Shown piece after piece: positions 28,117 to 37,457 of a stretch of 64,000 bases of DNA. The DNA is from Lachnospiraceae bacterium (GTDB taxonomy: Bacteria > Bacillota > Clostridia > Lachnospirales > Lachnospiraceae). How positions within the stretch are numbered: position 1 is the stretch's first letter; each line of letters begins with the position of its first letter. The stretch is from contig JAGBEO010000005.1 in assembly GCA_017936885.1 (NCBI GenBank), forward strand, positions 62,001 through 126,000. Reading direction: 5' to 3'. Under the pieces are notes generated by a model. That model worked only from the letters and a program-made list of their open reading frames with translations. It had not been told where the DNA came from and searched no databases. A program made the translations under genes and the position numbers.

Positions 28117-28145
28117 ATCTTATTATATTTTCTTAAAGAATGCAA
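28117..28145 (-). promoter_or_regulatory. Promoter of tRNA-Glu
   Basis: TTGCAT (28140-28145) and TAAGAT (28117-28122) on the minus strand are spaced by 17 bp, about 20 bp upstream of the mature 5' end. Confidence 0.7.
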
Positions 28146-28222
28146 GTGTTTTTTTGAAAATTTTGCAAAAAATTTAAACTATATGCAAAATACACAAAAT
28201 TAATGTTTTTATCGTATATAAA

Positions 28223-28957
28223 CTATAACACCTTGCTCAGGAAATCAATGGTTCTGGGCTCTCTCGGATGGTTAATCACTTCATCCGGCGTACCCTCTTC
28301 CACAATATAACCGCCTTCCATAAAGATAACACGGCTTGCCACTTCTCTTGCAAATCCGATCTCATGGGTTACCACGATCATCGTCATGCCTTCTCTTGCC
28401 AGCTCTTTCATAACTGCCAGTACTTCCCCTACCATCTCAGGGTCAAGGGCACTGGTAGGCTCGTCGAACAATAAAATATTGGGGTTCATTTCAAGCGCTC
28501 TGGCAATTGCCACACGCTGTTTCTGTCCGCCGGATAACTGGCTCGGATAAGCTTCCGCTTTATCAGCCAGGCCTACTCGTTCCAGCAGCTTCATCGCTTT
28601 CTCTTTAGCCTCTGCCTTAGATAACGTCTTAAGATGCACCGGAGCAAGGGTCATATTTTTCAGCACTGTCAGATGATTAAACAAATTAAAATGCTGGAAT
28701 ACCATGCCGATATTCTCACGGACTTTATTGATGTCCGTATGCTTATCCGTAACATCCTGTCCCTCTATGATAATATGACCTGAGGTTGCTGTCTCCAACT
28801 GATTTAAGCACCGGAGTAAGGTGGATTTACCGCTTCCGGAAGGGCCTAACAATACTACCACTTCACCCTCTGACACATCCAGACTGATATCCTTTAACAC
28901 TTCCAGTGAACCAAAACTTTTCTTTAGATTACGAACGGAAATCTTATTATCTGCCAC
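28223..28957 (-). CDS. glnQ: Polar amino acid ABC transporter ATP-binding protein
   Basis: The 244-residue ATPase has Walker [14 protein letters not shown]-loop [10 protein letters not shown], signature [15 protein letters not shown] and Walker [15 protein letters not shown], with the polar-amino-acid subfamily segment [14 protein letters not shown]. The start codon is GTG, set by GGAGGATAAACC, and it overlaps the permease gene by 11 bp. With the next two genes it forms a minimal glutamine/glutamate/arginine-type importer; the exact amino acid cannot be told. Confidence 0.93.
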   Translation of the reverse strand: MADNKISVRNLKKSFGSLEVLKDISLDVSEGEVVVLLGPSGSGKSTLLRCLNQLETATSGHIIIEGQDVTDKHTDINKVRENIGMVFQHFNLFNHLTVLKNMTLAPVHLKTLSKAEAKEKAMKLLERVGLADKAEAYPSQLSGGQKQRVAIARALEMNPNILLFDEPTSALDPEMVGEVLAVMKELAREGMTMIVVTHEIGFAREVASRVIFMEGGYIVEEGTPDEVINHPREPRTIDFLSKVL

Positions 28958-29615
28958 GGTTTATCCTCCTCTCAATTTTCTTGGATACTTTACTCAGGGT
29001 AATAATAACAACCATATACATAATACCGATAATCGCCCATGTCTGCAAATTCTTAAAGGTATTGCCCATAATCGTCTTACCCACATTGGTCAATTCCGGG
29101 AATCCGATCACGGACAGAATAGAGGTATCTTTCAGGGTAATGATAAACTGATTAATAATAGAAGGAATCATAGTGCGGATTGCCTGGGGAATTACAACAA
29201 GCCACATAGACGCGCCGTAAGAAAGCCCAAGGCTTCTTCCCGCTTCCATCTGACCTCTGTCCACACTCTGAATACCCGCTCTGATAATCTCAGCCATATA
29301 GGCACCGCAGTTCATAGACAATGCGATCGTACCTGCCTGCAATGCATTCAGTCTGAAATTGGTAAACCCGATTCCCTGAATACCTGCCGGTACACCGAAA
29401 TAAATAAAGTATGCCAATACAATAAGAGGCACACCACGCACCGCATCTACATAAACCGTGCCGATACAATTGAGCACTCTGTTATGTCCCACATTCATAA
29501 GTCCGAAGATCATACCGATGACCATCGCAAACACAAGGGACAGCAAAGTCAATAAAAGAGTCTGACCCAGTGCCCTGATCAGCATCGTACCATACGTCTG
29601 AATTATCATTACCAT
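28947..29615 (-). CDS. Polar amino acid ABC transporter permease
   Basis: The 222-residue protein has five hydrophobic segments and the HisM-type permease signature [23 protein letters not shown] (split here: [11 protein letters not shown] then [11 protein letters not shown]), followed by [10 protein letters not shown]. It probably forms a homodimeric channel with the ATPase. Start ATG 8 bp after GGAG. The 151-bp gap from the binding-protein gene holds a strong hairpin. Confidence 0.93.
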   Translation of the reverse strand: MVMIIQTYGTMLIRALGQTLLLTLLSLVFAMVIGMIFGLMNVGHNRVLNCIGTVYVDAVRGVPLIVLAYFIYFGVPAGIQGIGFTNFRLNALQAGTIALSMNCGAYMAEIIRAGIQSVDRGQMEAGRSLGLSYGASMWLVVIPQAIRTMIPSIINQFIITLKDTSILSVIGFPELTNVGKTIMGNTFKNLQTWAIIGIMYMVVIITLSKVSKKIERRINRGR

Positions 29616-29720
29616 AATACTTTCTCCAATTCCTTACCTGCTGCCGGACCGTTTCCCAAATGATCCCGACGAATTCCCTTCTATCGTCAGATACTCTTCC
29701 CAGTCCGATTATTACATGTT

Positions 29721-29744
29721 CCGGGCAGCATTCCTGCTGCCCGG
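29721..29744 (-). promoter_or_regulatory. Intercistronic hairpin after the binding-protein gene
   Basis: CCGGGCAGCA (29721-29730) and TGCTGCCCGG (29735-29744) form a 10-bp perfect stem with a 4-nt loop and no T-run. Hairpins at this place usually protect the upstream message and raise binding-protein levels above those of the permease. Confidence 0.65.
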
Positions 29745-29766
29745 ACTATTTCTTTAGCTGCTCACA

Positions 29767-30642
29767 TTAGTTGCCTAAATATTTCGCAAGAATCTCATCA
29801 TACTTGCCGTTAGCCTTGATGTTGGCAAGACCTGCGTTGAACATATCAAGAAGCTCCTGATTGCCCTCGTTCATAATAGCGAAACCGTAAGGTGCGCCCT
29901 CGCTCTCCATTCCCTCAGGAATTACCAGTGCAAGACCGCCTGTCTTGATAGAATCAGCCATGATCGGTGTATCCTCTACACAGGCTGCGGAGTTACCAAG
30001 AATAACATCCTGATACATTGTCGGTGAATCCTCGAATACTGTTACGGTAAAGCCGTACTCATCCTTTAAGCTGTTAGCGAAGTCGGCACCTGCCGTACCG
30101 TTCTTAACTGCTACATTCTTGCCTGCCAGATCAGCATACCCTGTAATATCGCTTCCTTCCGGAAGTACAAATGTCTGTGTTGCATCATAATAGCCGTCAG
30201 AGAAAATCCAACCGGAATCAATTCTCTCCTGCTTAATGGTAGCACCTGCAATCAGACCGTCTGCCTGACCTGCCTGAACTGCTGCTACGGCTGCATCCCA
30301 TCCAAGACTCTGTAACTCATACTCAAAGCCCTGATCCTCAGCGATCGCTGCCAGAACATCTACGTCGATACCGACGAAATCACCGTTCTCATCTGTGAAC
30401 TCAAAAGGACGGAATACGGTATCCGTTGCGATGATCCATACTTTACCGTCTGCAGATGCGGTATCATCTGCTTCTGCTGTTTCTTCCGAAGCCGCATCCT
30501 CTGCTTCAGTTTCTTCAGAAACTGCCTCTTCTGTTGCTGCTTCCTCTGTTGCAGGCTGTGCTGCCTCCTCTTTGGCGGAACCGCAGGCTACCATAGAAAG
30601 TGCCATGCATCCGATCAAAGACATTGCTAATAATTTCTTCAT
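29767..30642 (-). CDS. Polar amino acid ABC transporter substrate-binding lipoprotein
   Basis: The 291-residue precursor has a lipoprotein signal ending in lipobox MVACG, a 45-residue Ala/Glu-rich acidic linker (about residues 24-65), and an SBP_bac_3 domain (IATDTVFRPFEF, GIDVDVLAAIA, KNVAVKNGTAG). The family binds glutamine, glutamate, arginine or cystine; the ligand here is undetermined. It is the first gene of the importer operon, with a consensus promoter (30734-30762) and a hairpin in the leader (30685-30719). Confidence 0.92.
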   Translation of the reverse strand: MKKLLAMSLIGCMALSMVACGSAKEEAAQPATEEAATEEAVSEETEAEDAASEETAEADDTASADGKVWIIATDTVFRPFEFTDENGDFVGIDVDVLAAIAEDQGFEYELQSLGWDAAVAAVQAGQADGLIAGATIKQERIDSGWIFSDGYYDATQTFVLPEGSDITGYADLAGKNVAVKNGTAGADFANSLKDEYGFTVTVFEDSPTMYQDVILGNSAACVEDTPIMADSIKTGGLALVIPEGMESEGAPYGFAIMNEGNQELLDMFNAGLANIKANGKYDEILAKYLGN

Positions 30643-30684
30643 AATATATCCTCTCCTCTTCCGGGCATCTGCCCTATTAACACA

Positions 30685-30719
30685 AAAGACGGTGTACCGT
30701 TATCTATTACACCGTCTTT
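30685..30719 (-). promoter_or_regulatory. Terminator-like hairpin in the amino acid importer leader
   Basis: AAAGACGGTGT (30685-30695) and ACACCGTCTTT (30709-30719) form an 11-bp perfect stem with a 13-nt loop and end in TTTTG on the minus strand. It lies between the promoter and the first gene. The T-run is short, so it may be an attenuator or a stability element. Confidence 0.6.
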
Positions 30720-30733
30720 GATGCTTCTTACTT

Positions 30734-30762
30734 AGTATAGGGATTTTTGATTGTCTTGTCAA
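30734..30762 (-). promoter_or_regulatory. Sigma-A promoter of the amino acid importer operon
   Basis: TTGACA (30757-30762) and TATACT (30734-30739) on the minus strand are spaced by 17 bp. Confidence 0.85.
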
Positions 30763-30846
30763 GCGAAATTGTATCTTTGTATACATGTGTTACGATTGCA
30801 AGTTACTTACCCATATCCTCCAAAACAGGTACGCAGCCTTTCTGCA

Positions 30847-31437
30847 TTACAATGTCTCCGCCGCGTTCAGAATCAGTTCCACCGCTTTATCAATTCCCAA
30901 TTTCTCTGTATCTAACGTGAGATCATAATTTCTGGCATCACCGTAGATCTGATCCGTATAGTGTTCACAGTATTTCTTCCGTGCCTTATCTACAGCCCTC
31001 ACATCACCCGCAACCTGATCCGCAGGTACCTGATCCATCATCGCCGTCATACGCTTTACGCGCCAGTCAAATCCTGCATGGATAAACACTCTCAGGCAAT
31101 GGTCGAACTCTCTTAAAATATAATCTCCGTTACGTCCCACAATCACACAACTTTCCTTGTTTGCCAATGCACGGATCGCATCTCTTTGTGCCTGCCAAAT
31201 TTCTTCTTCCAACGGTTTATTATAAAAATCAAAAAGGCTCTGGGCAAAGCCGAAATTCTTAGGCACTCTTTCATCCCACTTACGTACCTGTTCCGGGTCT
31301 AAATTTTTACCTGCTATAGCGGTTTGCAGGATAATATCTTTATCATAATATTCCAGCCCCAGCTCCTTCGCAACCTTCCTGCCGATTTCGCCGCCCCCGG
31401 CACCAAACTCCCGTCCGATTGTGATGATCTTTCTCAT
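30847..31437 (-). CDS. Cytidylate kinase-like family protein (copy 2)
   Basis: The 196-residue P-loop protein begins IITIGREFGAGGGEIG, with EYYDKDIIL and CVIVGRNGDYILRE following, the same family layout as the 11571-12209 gene but clearly diverged. The family is not the housekeeping CMP kinase and its substrate is unknown. GGAGG precedes the ATG. It lies alone between polC and the amino acid importer. Confidence 0.85.
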   Translation of the reverse strand: MRKIITIGREFGAGGGEIGRKVAKELGLEYYDKDIILQTAIAGKNLDPEQVRKWDERVPKNFGFAQSLFDFYNKPLEEEIWQAQRDAIRALANKESCVIVGRNGDYILREFDHCLRVFIHAGFDWRVKRMTAMMDQVPADQVAGDVRAVDKARKKYCEHYTDQIYGDARNYDLTLDTEKLGIDKAVELILNAAETL

Positions 31438-31522
31438 AGTGATGTCCTCCTGTCTTATTTATATTTATACTGTTTACAAAACTCGTCACAACAGGTTAAT
31501 TGTGCAATAAGAAGTTATGATA

Positions 31523-34500
31523 CTACGCTCCCATAAAATCAAACAGACTGATCTGATTGGATTCCGGCAAGTCGCCAAGCAGTCCTAAGTCACTCATCAG
31601 ATCTACAATCGTCTTAGATGCCTTAGTCCTCTGCCTGAAATCATCTTTACTTAGAAACGGTCCGTCCTTCGCCGCCTCCACAATCGCATCCGCAGCCTTC
31701 TCCCCCAGTCCGTCAATACTGTTAAGAGACGGCATCAGCTTGCCGTCCACTACCTGAAACAATCTGGACTGCACCGAGAAGATATCTATCGGTACGAACT
31801 CGAATCCTCTGGCATACATTTCCTGTACCAGTTTCATATCCCGGTAAGAATCCTGCTCTTTCTTGGATAAGGTATCGCTTCTGCGCTTATAATCCGCCAT
31901 AACATTTTCCAAATGCCTCTGCCCCTGACACATCAGTGCATAAGAGAAACCGGAAGCACGGATACTGAAAAATGCCGCATAATAGGCAAGCGGATAATTG
32001 ACCTTGCAGTAAGCAATACGCCATGCCATCATAACATAAGCCGCCGCATGTGCTTTCGGGAACATATATTTAATCTTTTTACAGGACCAGATATACCAAT
32101 CCGGTACATTCGCCGCGAGCATGGCTTCTTCCCATTCCGGTTTCAGGCCTTTGCCCTTACGTACACTTTCCATGATGGTAAAAGAAAGCGCCGGCTCTAC
32201 CCCCATCTGGATCAGATAGATCATAATATCATCACGACAGCAGATTGCGGTAGAAATCGTTGCTTTGCCCTCTTCGATCAGAGTCTGGGCGTTTCCCAGC
32301 CACACATCGGTTCCGTGTGCCAGTCCTGCGATACGCACCAAATCCGTAAAGCATTTTGGTTTGGCATCGATAACCATCTGCATCGCAAAATCCGTACCAA
32401 ACTCCGGAATACCAAGACATCCCAGTTTACAGCCTCCGATCTGATCCGGCGTAATGCCAAGCGCTTTCGTAGACTGGAACAGGCTCATGACCTGTTTATC
32501 GTCAAGCGGTATGGTAACCGGATCAATCCCCGTCATATCCTGCAGCATGCGGATCATGGTAGGATCATCGTGTCCGAGTATATCCAGTTTCAGCAGGTTA
32601 TGGTCGATGGAATGATAGTCAAAATGGGTTGTAATAGTCTCTGTTGTCATATCATTGGCGGGATGCTGCACCGGGGTAAAGGAATTGATATCCTCTCCCA
32701 CCGGGAGTACGACGATACCGCCCGGATGCTGTCCCGTACTTCTGCGGATACCCGTACACCCTGTGACAATCCGGTTGATCTCGCAGACGCGTTTATGCTT
32801 GCCCCGTTCTTCATAGTAGTTCTTCACATAACCGAACGCAGTCTTATCCGCGAGGGTACCAATGGTTCCGGCACGGAAGGTCTGTCCGTAACCGAAGATA
32901 ACTTCCGTATATTTATGAGCCTTACTCTGGTATTCACCGGAGAAATTCAAGTCGATATCCGGTTCCTTATCCCCTTTAAATCCAAGGAACGTCTCAAACG
33001 GAATATCAAATCCCTCTTTCCGAAGCGGCTCTCCGCAGACCGGGCAGTTCTTATCCGGCATATCACATCCGGCACCGCCGCTGTAAGCCTTCACATCTTC
33101 GGAATCAAAATCATAATAATGGCAGTTCGGACACAGATAATGAGGGCTTAGCGAATTAACCTCCGTAATACCCGCCATGTTCGCCACAAAGGAACTTCCG
33201 ACCGAACCACGGGAACCTACCAGATAACCATCCTCCACGGATTTCCACACCAGCTTCTGTGCGATGATATACATCACGGCAAAGCCGTTGGATATAATGG
33301 AATGCAGTTCTCTCTCCAACCGTTCCTCTACAATCGGCGGCAGCTTCTCCCCATACAGCTCGTGTGCCTTGTTATAGCAGATATCTGTCAACTGCTGGTC
33401 GCTGTTCTCAATCACCGGCGGACACTTATCGGGACGTACGGGTGCCATGGACTCTATCATATCCGCAATCAGATTGGTATTGGTAATTACCACCTCTTCT
33501 GCCTTATCACTTCCCAGATATTCGAATTCCTGAAGCATTTCCTCCGTCGTGCGAAGATAAAGCGGCGCCTGGTTATCCGCATCCGGGAATCCCTGTCCTG
33601 CCATGATGATCCGTCTGTAGACTTCGTCCTCCGGATTCAGGAAATGGACATCACAGGTCGCCACCACAGGCTTGCGGAACTGCTCTCCCAGCCGCACAAT
33701 CTTACGGTTCATCTCCATGATGTCTTCCATGGAATTAATATTCGGTGTCCTGTCGGACTCTATCATAAATTTATTATTTCCAAGGGGCTGAATCTCTAAA
33801 TAGTCATAGAAATTTACCAGTCTTGCTATTTCCGCATCCCCTTTATTCTCCAATAACGCCCGGTATAGTTCCCCCGCCTCACAGGCGCTGCCGAGGATCA
33901 GACCTTCTCTGTACTGATTCAGCAGACTCTTCGGAATACGGGGTCTTCTGGCAAAATAAGTTAAGTGGGACTGAGATACCAGCCGGTAGAGATTCATGCG
34001 CCCCACATTGTTCTTGGCTAAAATGATGGCATGATAGGTCGGCAGCTTCTTAATGATAGCAGGACTTGATTTTCCTTTATCATTGATCTGCGAAAGTGTG
34101 GTGATGCCCTCTTTCTCCATCATCGGAATCAGCTTCACGAAAATTTCCGCAGTAGCCTCCGCATCATCCACCGCACGGTGATGATTCTCTAAAGATACAC
34201 CCAATGTCTTGGCCACAGCATCCAACGTATGCTTCGCCTGTCCCGGCAGCATGACCCTGGCAATTCCCACGGTATCAATATACGTAAAATCATGGGCGAT
34301 ACCCTGTCTGTCACAGTTCTCCATGATAAAGCTCATATCAAAGTTGGCATTGTGCGCCACCAGCATACATCCCTCACAGAATTGCAGAAACTGCGGCAGA
34401 ATCGTCTCTATTTTCTCCGCGCCTACCACCATATCATCTGTTATGCTTGTCAGTTTCTCTATTTCAAAAGGAATCGGAACCTCAGGATTCACGAAGGTGG

Positions 34501-36202
34501 AAAACCGATCCACTATTTTTCCCTCTGACACCTTCACCGCACCGATCTCAATAATACGGTTCTCCACCGGGGAAAAGCCCGTGGTCTCAATATCGAAGAC
34601 GACAAAATCCTGCTTAAAATCCTGTCCCTTGTCGTTCGTAGCGATCTCGTGTAAGTCATCCACAAGGTAGGCTTCCACACCGTAGATTACCTTAAAGAAA
34701 TCCTGTTTATCGGGATCAGGGTCACCGGCTTCCTTGCGTTTAGCCTTCTCTGCTTTCCACAGATCTTCCCATACATGATTGGCATCCGGGAAGGACTGCA
34801 CCACGCCGTGATCTGTGATAGCGATAGCGGGATGCCCCCATTGATAGGCACGTTTCACGATGTCCTTGGCCTCGGATACCCCGTCCATATCGCTCATTTT
34901 CGTATGACAGTGAAGCTCCACACGCTTGCGCACACTGGTGTCCATGCGGGAAGTGGTAAAGTCCGGTATCTTCTTCACCCCCACAAGAGAACCTATGGTC
35001 AGTTCATGATCAAACTTATCCATCATCGTCAAGCCTTTTATTTTCACAAAGGCTCCCGGTTTGATACCATCTGTTATTTCTGCCACCTGATCATTGTGGG
35101 CGAACATCTTAATGGTCATGGTATCGGTGTAATCGGTCACGTCATAGATCAGAATCGTCCTTTCGTTCTTGATCTCTCTCTTATCCATATTGAGGATCCT
35201 GCCGCGGATTACCACTTCTCCCAGCTCGCCTACGATTTCCTCCATGGGCATCGCTTCCTCATCAAAATCCCTGCCGTATAATACATCAGGATTGTCGGAA
35301 CGCTTCACCGCGCGCCTGGTATCCTGCTTATCGTTCTTTTGGCCCCAGTCACCTTTCCTGCCCGGTGCCGGAACAGACATGGTTCTATTGTTATGTAAAC
35401 CTTCCAGTCCTTTGCTGACCGTACCGGAAGCCCCCTGTGCCGTCCCGCCTGTCATCATACCACCCGGAAGCGTGCTGCCTGCCTCCATGCCTGCCGCAGT
35501 TGTGCCGGGAACCGCCGCGCCGTCTGCGCCCACACCGGAACCATACATCCCGCCTGCCGGATTTCCGGCATTCTCCGCAGTCTCATTCCATCCTAAGATA
35601 TCCGCAGCCTTCCCGGATACCGCATAACCTGCCCTTGCTGAAATCTCTGCCACCTGCATGGCAAGCCTGTGTTCGTCTTCTTCTTTATACTTACCTTCCG
35701 CACGCTCCTTATAACCGATGACAACCTCCACCGGCATATTGCAGCGCTCACTATATATCTTCTCTAAAATACGGATCAGCTCTTCTGCCTTGCCTTTGCC
35801 CAGCACCGTATCCTCCACGGTCAACAGCAATCGATTTCCTTCAAAAGAAATATCCGCCTTTTTAAACAGATTATATTCCACCGGAGAATATTCCCTCAGT
35901 TCCAACAAAATACTTTCCCGGTAAACATCCATCAGTTTCTCGGGATTATACTGTGCCGACAGCGTAAAATGCTCATAGAGCTTAATCACCATAGGCATAT
36001 TGGGGAAAAACTGTCTCTTGATCTCATTCTCTACCCTGAAAACATCTTCCTTCTGGATCAGGCGCTCCGAGGCAATATAAACGCGCAGAAAGTCCTTCCG
36101 CTTGGTGGCAGTCACTTTCTCCACCGTAACCTGATCAAACAGATCTTTCAAACCCGTATCCAGTTTTAACGTAGGAAACACATCAAAAAACTGCTTTGCC
36201 AT
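31523..36202 (-). CDS. polC: DNA polymerase III alpha subunit, Gram-positive PolC type
   Basis: The 1559-residue replicative polymerase has N-terminal domains, an OB fold (about 330-420), a PHP domain starting near 427 (VELHCHTKMSD) interrupted by the 3'-5' exonuclease (FVVFDIETTGFSP near 532; HRAVDDAEATAEIF), a Cys-rich zinc site (CPNCHYYDF...CPVCGEP, near 1024-1055) and the catalytic core (EPDIDLNFSGE near 1086). The start MAKQFFD follows GAAAGG and clears ispG by 46 bp; the longer frame overlaps ispG. About 85 Gly/Ala/Met-rich residues (about 205-290) form an unusually long low-complexity linker. Confidence 0.97.
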   Translation of the reverse strand: MAKQFFDVFPTLKLDTGLKDLFDQVTVEKVTATKRKDFLRVYIASERLIQKEDVFRVENEIKRQFFPNMPMVIKLYEHFTLSAQYNPEKLMDVYRESILLELREYSPVEYNLFKKADISFEGNRLLLTVEDTVLGKGKAEELIRILEKIYSERCNMPVEVVIGYKERAEGKYKEEDEHRLAMQVAEISARAGYAVSGKAADILGWNETAENAGNPAGGMYGSGVGADGAAVPGTTAAGMEAGSTLPGGMMTGGTAQGASGTVSKGLEGLHNNRTMSVPAPGRKGDWGQKNDKQDTRRAVKRSDNPDVLYGRDFDEEAMPMEEIVGELGEVVIRGRILNMDKREIKNERTILIYDVTDYTDTMTIKMFAHNDQVAEITDGIKPGAFVKIKGLTMMDKFDHELTIGSLVGVKKIPDFTTSRMDTSVRKRVELHCHTKMSDMDGVSEAKDIVKRAYQWGHPAIAITDHGVVQSFPDANHVWEDLWKAEKAKRKEAGDPDPDKQDFFKVIYGVEAYLVDDLHEIATNDKGQDFKQDFVVFDIETTGFSPVENRIIEIGAVKVSEGKIVDRFSTFVNPEVPIPFEIEKLTSITDDMVVGAEKIETILPQFLQFCEGCMLVAHNANFDMSFIMENCDRQGIAHDFTYIDTVGIARVMLPGQAKHTLDAVAKTLGVSLENHHRAVDDAEATAEIFVKLIPMMEKEGITTLSQINDKGKSSPAIIKKLPTYHAIILAKNNVGRMNLYRLVSQSHLTYFARRPRIPKSLLNQYREGLILGSACEAGELYRALLENKGDAEIARLVNFYDYLEIQPLGNNKFMIESDRTPNINSMEDIMEMNRKIVRLGEQFRKPVVATCDVHFLNPEDEVYRRIIMAGQGFPDADNQAPLYLRTTEEMLQEFEYLGSDKAEEVVITNTNLIADMIESMAPVRPDKCPPVIENSDQQLTDICYNKAHELYGEKLPPIVEERLERELHSIISNGFAVMYIIAQKLVWKSVEDGYLVGSRGSVGSSFVANMAGITEVNSLSPHYLCPNCHYYDFDSEDVKAYSGGAGCDMPDKNCPVCGEPLRKEGFDIPFETFLGFKGDKEPDIDLNFSGEYQSKAHKYTEVIFGYGQTFRAGTIGTLADKTAFGYVKNYYEERGKHKRVCEINRIVTGCTGIRRSTGQHPGGIVVLPVGEDINSFTPVQHPANDMTTETITTHFDYHSIDHNLLKLDILGHDDPTMIRMLQDMTGIDPVTIPLDDKQVMSLFQSTKALGITPDQIGGCKLGCLGIPEFGTDFAMQMVIDAKPKCFTDLVRIAGLAHGTDVWLGNAQTLIEEGKATISTAICCRDDIMIYLIQMGVEPALSFTIMESVRKGKGLKPEWEEAMLAANVPDWYIWSCKKIKYMFPKAHAAAYVMMAWRIAYCKVNYPLAYYAAFFSIRASGFSYALMCQGQRHLENVMADYKRRSDTLSKKEQDSYRDMKLVQEMYARGFEFVPIDIFSVQSRLFQVVDGKLMPSLNSIDGLGEKAADAIVEAAKDGPFLSKDDFRQRTKASKTIVDLMSDLGLLGDLPESNQISLFDFMGA

Positions 36203-36248
36203 CGATAAATACCTTTCTATCCATCCGAAAACTTTGGAACAAATAATC

Positions 36249-37304
36249 CTACTCGCCCCAGTGTAACAATTCTTCCCGCAAAGTATCAAGCAACTGGTCT
36301 TCCGGTACCTTCTTCACGATCTCGCCGCGTTTGATCAAAAGACCTTCTCCCAGACCGCCTGCGATACCGATATCCGCTTCTTTCGCTTCTCCCGGCCCGT
36401 TCACGGCGCATCCCATAACAGCCACTTTAATATCTAACGGAATATCCGCCACCATGGCTTCTACCTGATTGGCCAGACCGATCAGATCTATACGGGTTCT
36501 GCCGCAGGTAGGACAGGACACTACTTCTATACCACCCTTACGCAGCCCCAGCGTACGCAGGATCAGCTTCGCCGACTTAATCTCTTCCACCGGATCGCCT
36601 GTTAAAGACACACGAATCGTATCTCCAATCCCCTGATTTAAAATAATGCCTAAGCCTATAGCGGATTTAATATTGCCGCTCTGTACCGTACCGGACTCTG
36701 TGATACCCACATGCAGCGGATAATTCGTCTTTTCAGCCAACACCTCATGAGCGCGTACGCACATCATTACATCAGAGGATTTGATGCTGATGACCAGATT
36801 GTCATAGCCTAAGTCCTCGATGATCCCTACTTTATCCAAAGCGCTCTCCACGATTCCTTCCGCAGTCACGCCGTGGTACTTCTCCACCAGTTCACGCTCT
36901 AAGGAACCGCTGTTTACTCCCACACGGATCGGAATATTACGCTCCTTCGCCACGTCTACCACCGCCGCCACTTTCTCCCGGCTTCCGATATTACCCGGGT
37001 TGATACGGATCTTGTCGGCTCCGTTCTCCATGGCAGCGATCGCCATCTTATAGTCAAAATGAATATCCGCCACCAACGGAATATGTATCTGTTCCTTAAT
37101 CCGGCTGATTGCCTGCGCCGCTTCCAAGGTAGGTACCGTACAGCGTATAATCTCGCAGCCGGCCTGCTCTAATCTAAGAATCTGTGCGACGGTGGCTTCC
37201 ACATCCTCTGTTCTGGTATTGGTCATGGACTGGATCAGAACAGGGTTTCCTCCGCCGATCACTTTATCTCCGATTTTCACTGTCTTAGTATGGTCACGAT
37301 GCAT
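36249..37304 (-). CDS. ispG: 4-hydroxy-3-methylbut-2-enyl diphosphate synthase (flavodoxin/ferredoxin)
   Basis: The 351-residue enzyme catalyses the penultimate step of the MEP isoprenoid pathway. It has the TIM-barrel N-terminus (NPVLIQSMTNT, PLVADIHFDY) and the C-terminal iron-sulfur domain with Cys in SCPTCGRTR and GCAVNGPGE. The ATG at MHRDHTK follows GGAG; an ATG 12 bp upstream is part of the ribosome site. It belongs with dxr, uppS and cdsA functionally, but the phosphatase/kinase pair has been inserted before it. Confidence 0.96.
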   Translation of the reverse strand: MHRDHTKTVKIGDKVIGGGNPVLIQSMTNTRTEDVEATVAQILRLEQAGCEIIRCTVPTLEAAQAISRIKEQIHIPLVADIHFDYKMAIAAMENGADKIRINPGNIGSREKVAAVVDVAKERNIPIRVGVNSGSLERELVEKYHGVTAEGIVESALDKVGIIEDLGYDNLVISIKSSDVMMCVRAHEVLAEKTNYPLHVGITESGTVQSGNIKSAIGLGIILNQGIGDTIRVSLTGDPVEEIKSAKLILRTLGLRKGGIEVVSCPTCGRTRIDLIGLANQVEAMVADIPLDIKVAVMGCAVNGPGEAKEADIGIAGGLGEGLLIKRGEIVKKVPEDQLLDTLREELLHWGE

Positions 37305-37457
37305 AATAGTCTCCATTCTGAAGCGATTTGTCTTAAAAATTGCATGTCAGACTGCAGAATTGACCTGCAAAACATATTTGTGTCGCTTCCGCACAAATTA
37401 CTGTTTGAGAAATCTTATAATGAAATTATTATACATGAATCCTTTTCAAAAGTACAC

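Noticed and set aside
31913-33151. 412-codon plus-strand open frame antisense to polC
   Set aside because: It lies fully opposite conserved PolC motifs, has no ribosome site and no recognisable domain.
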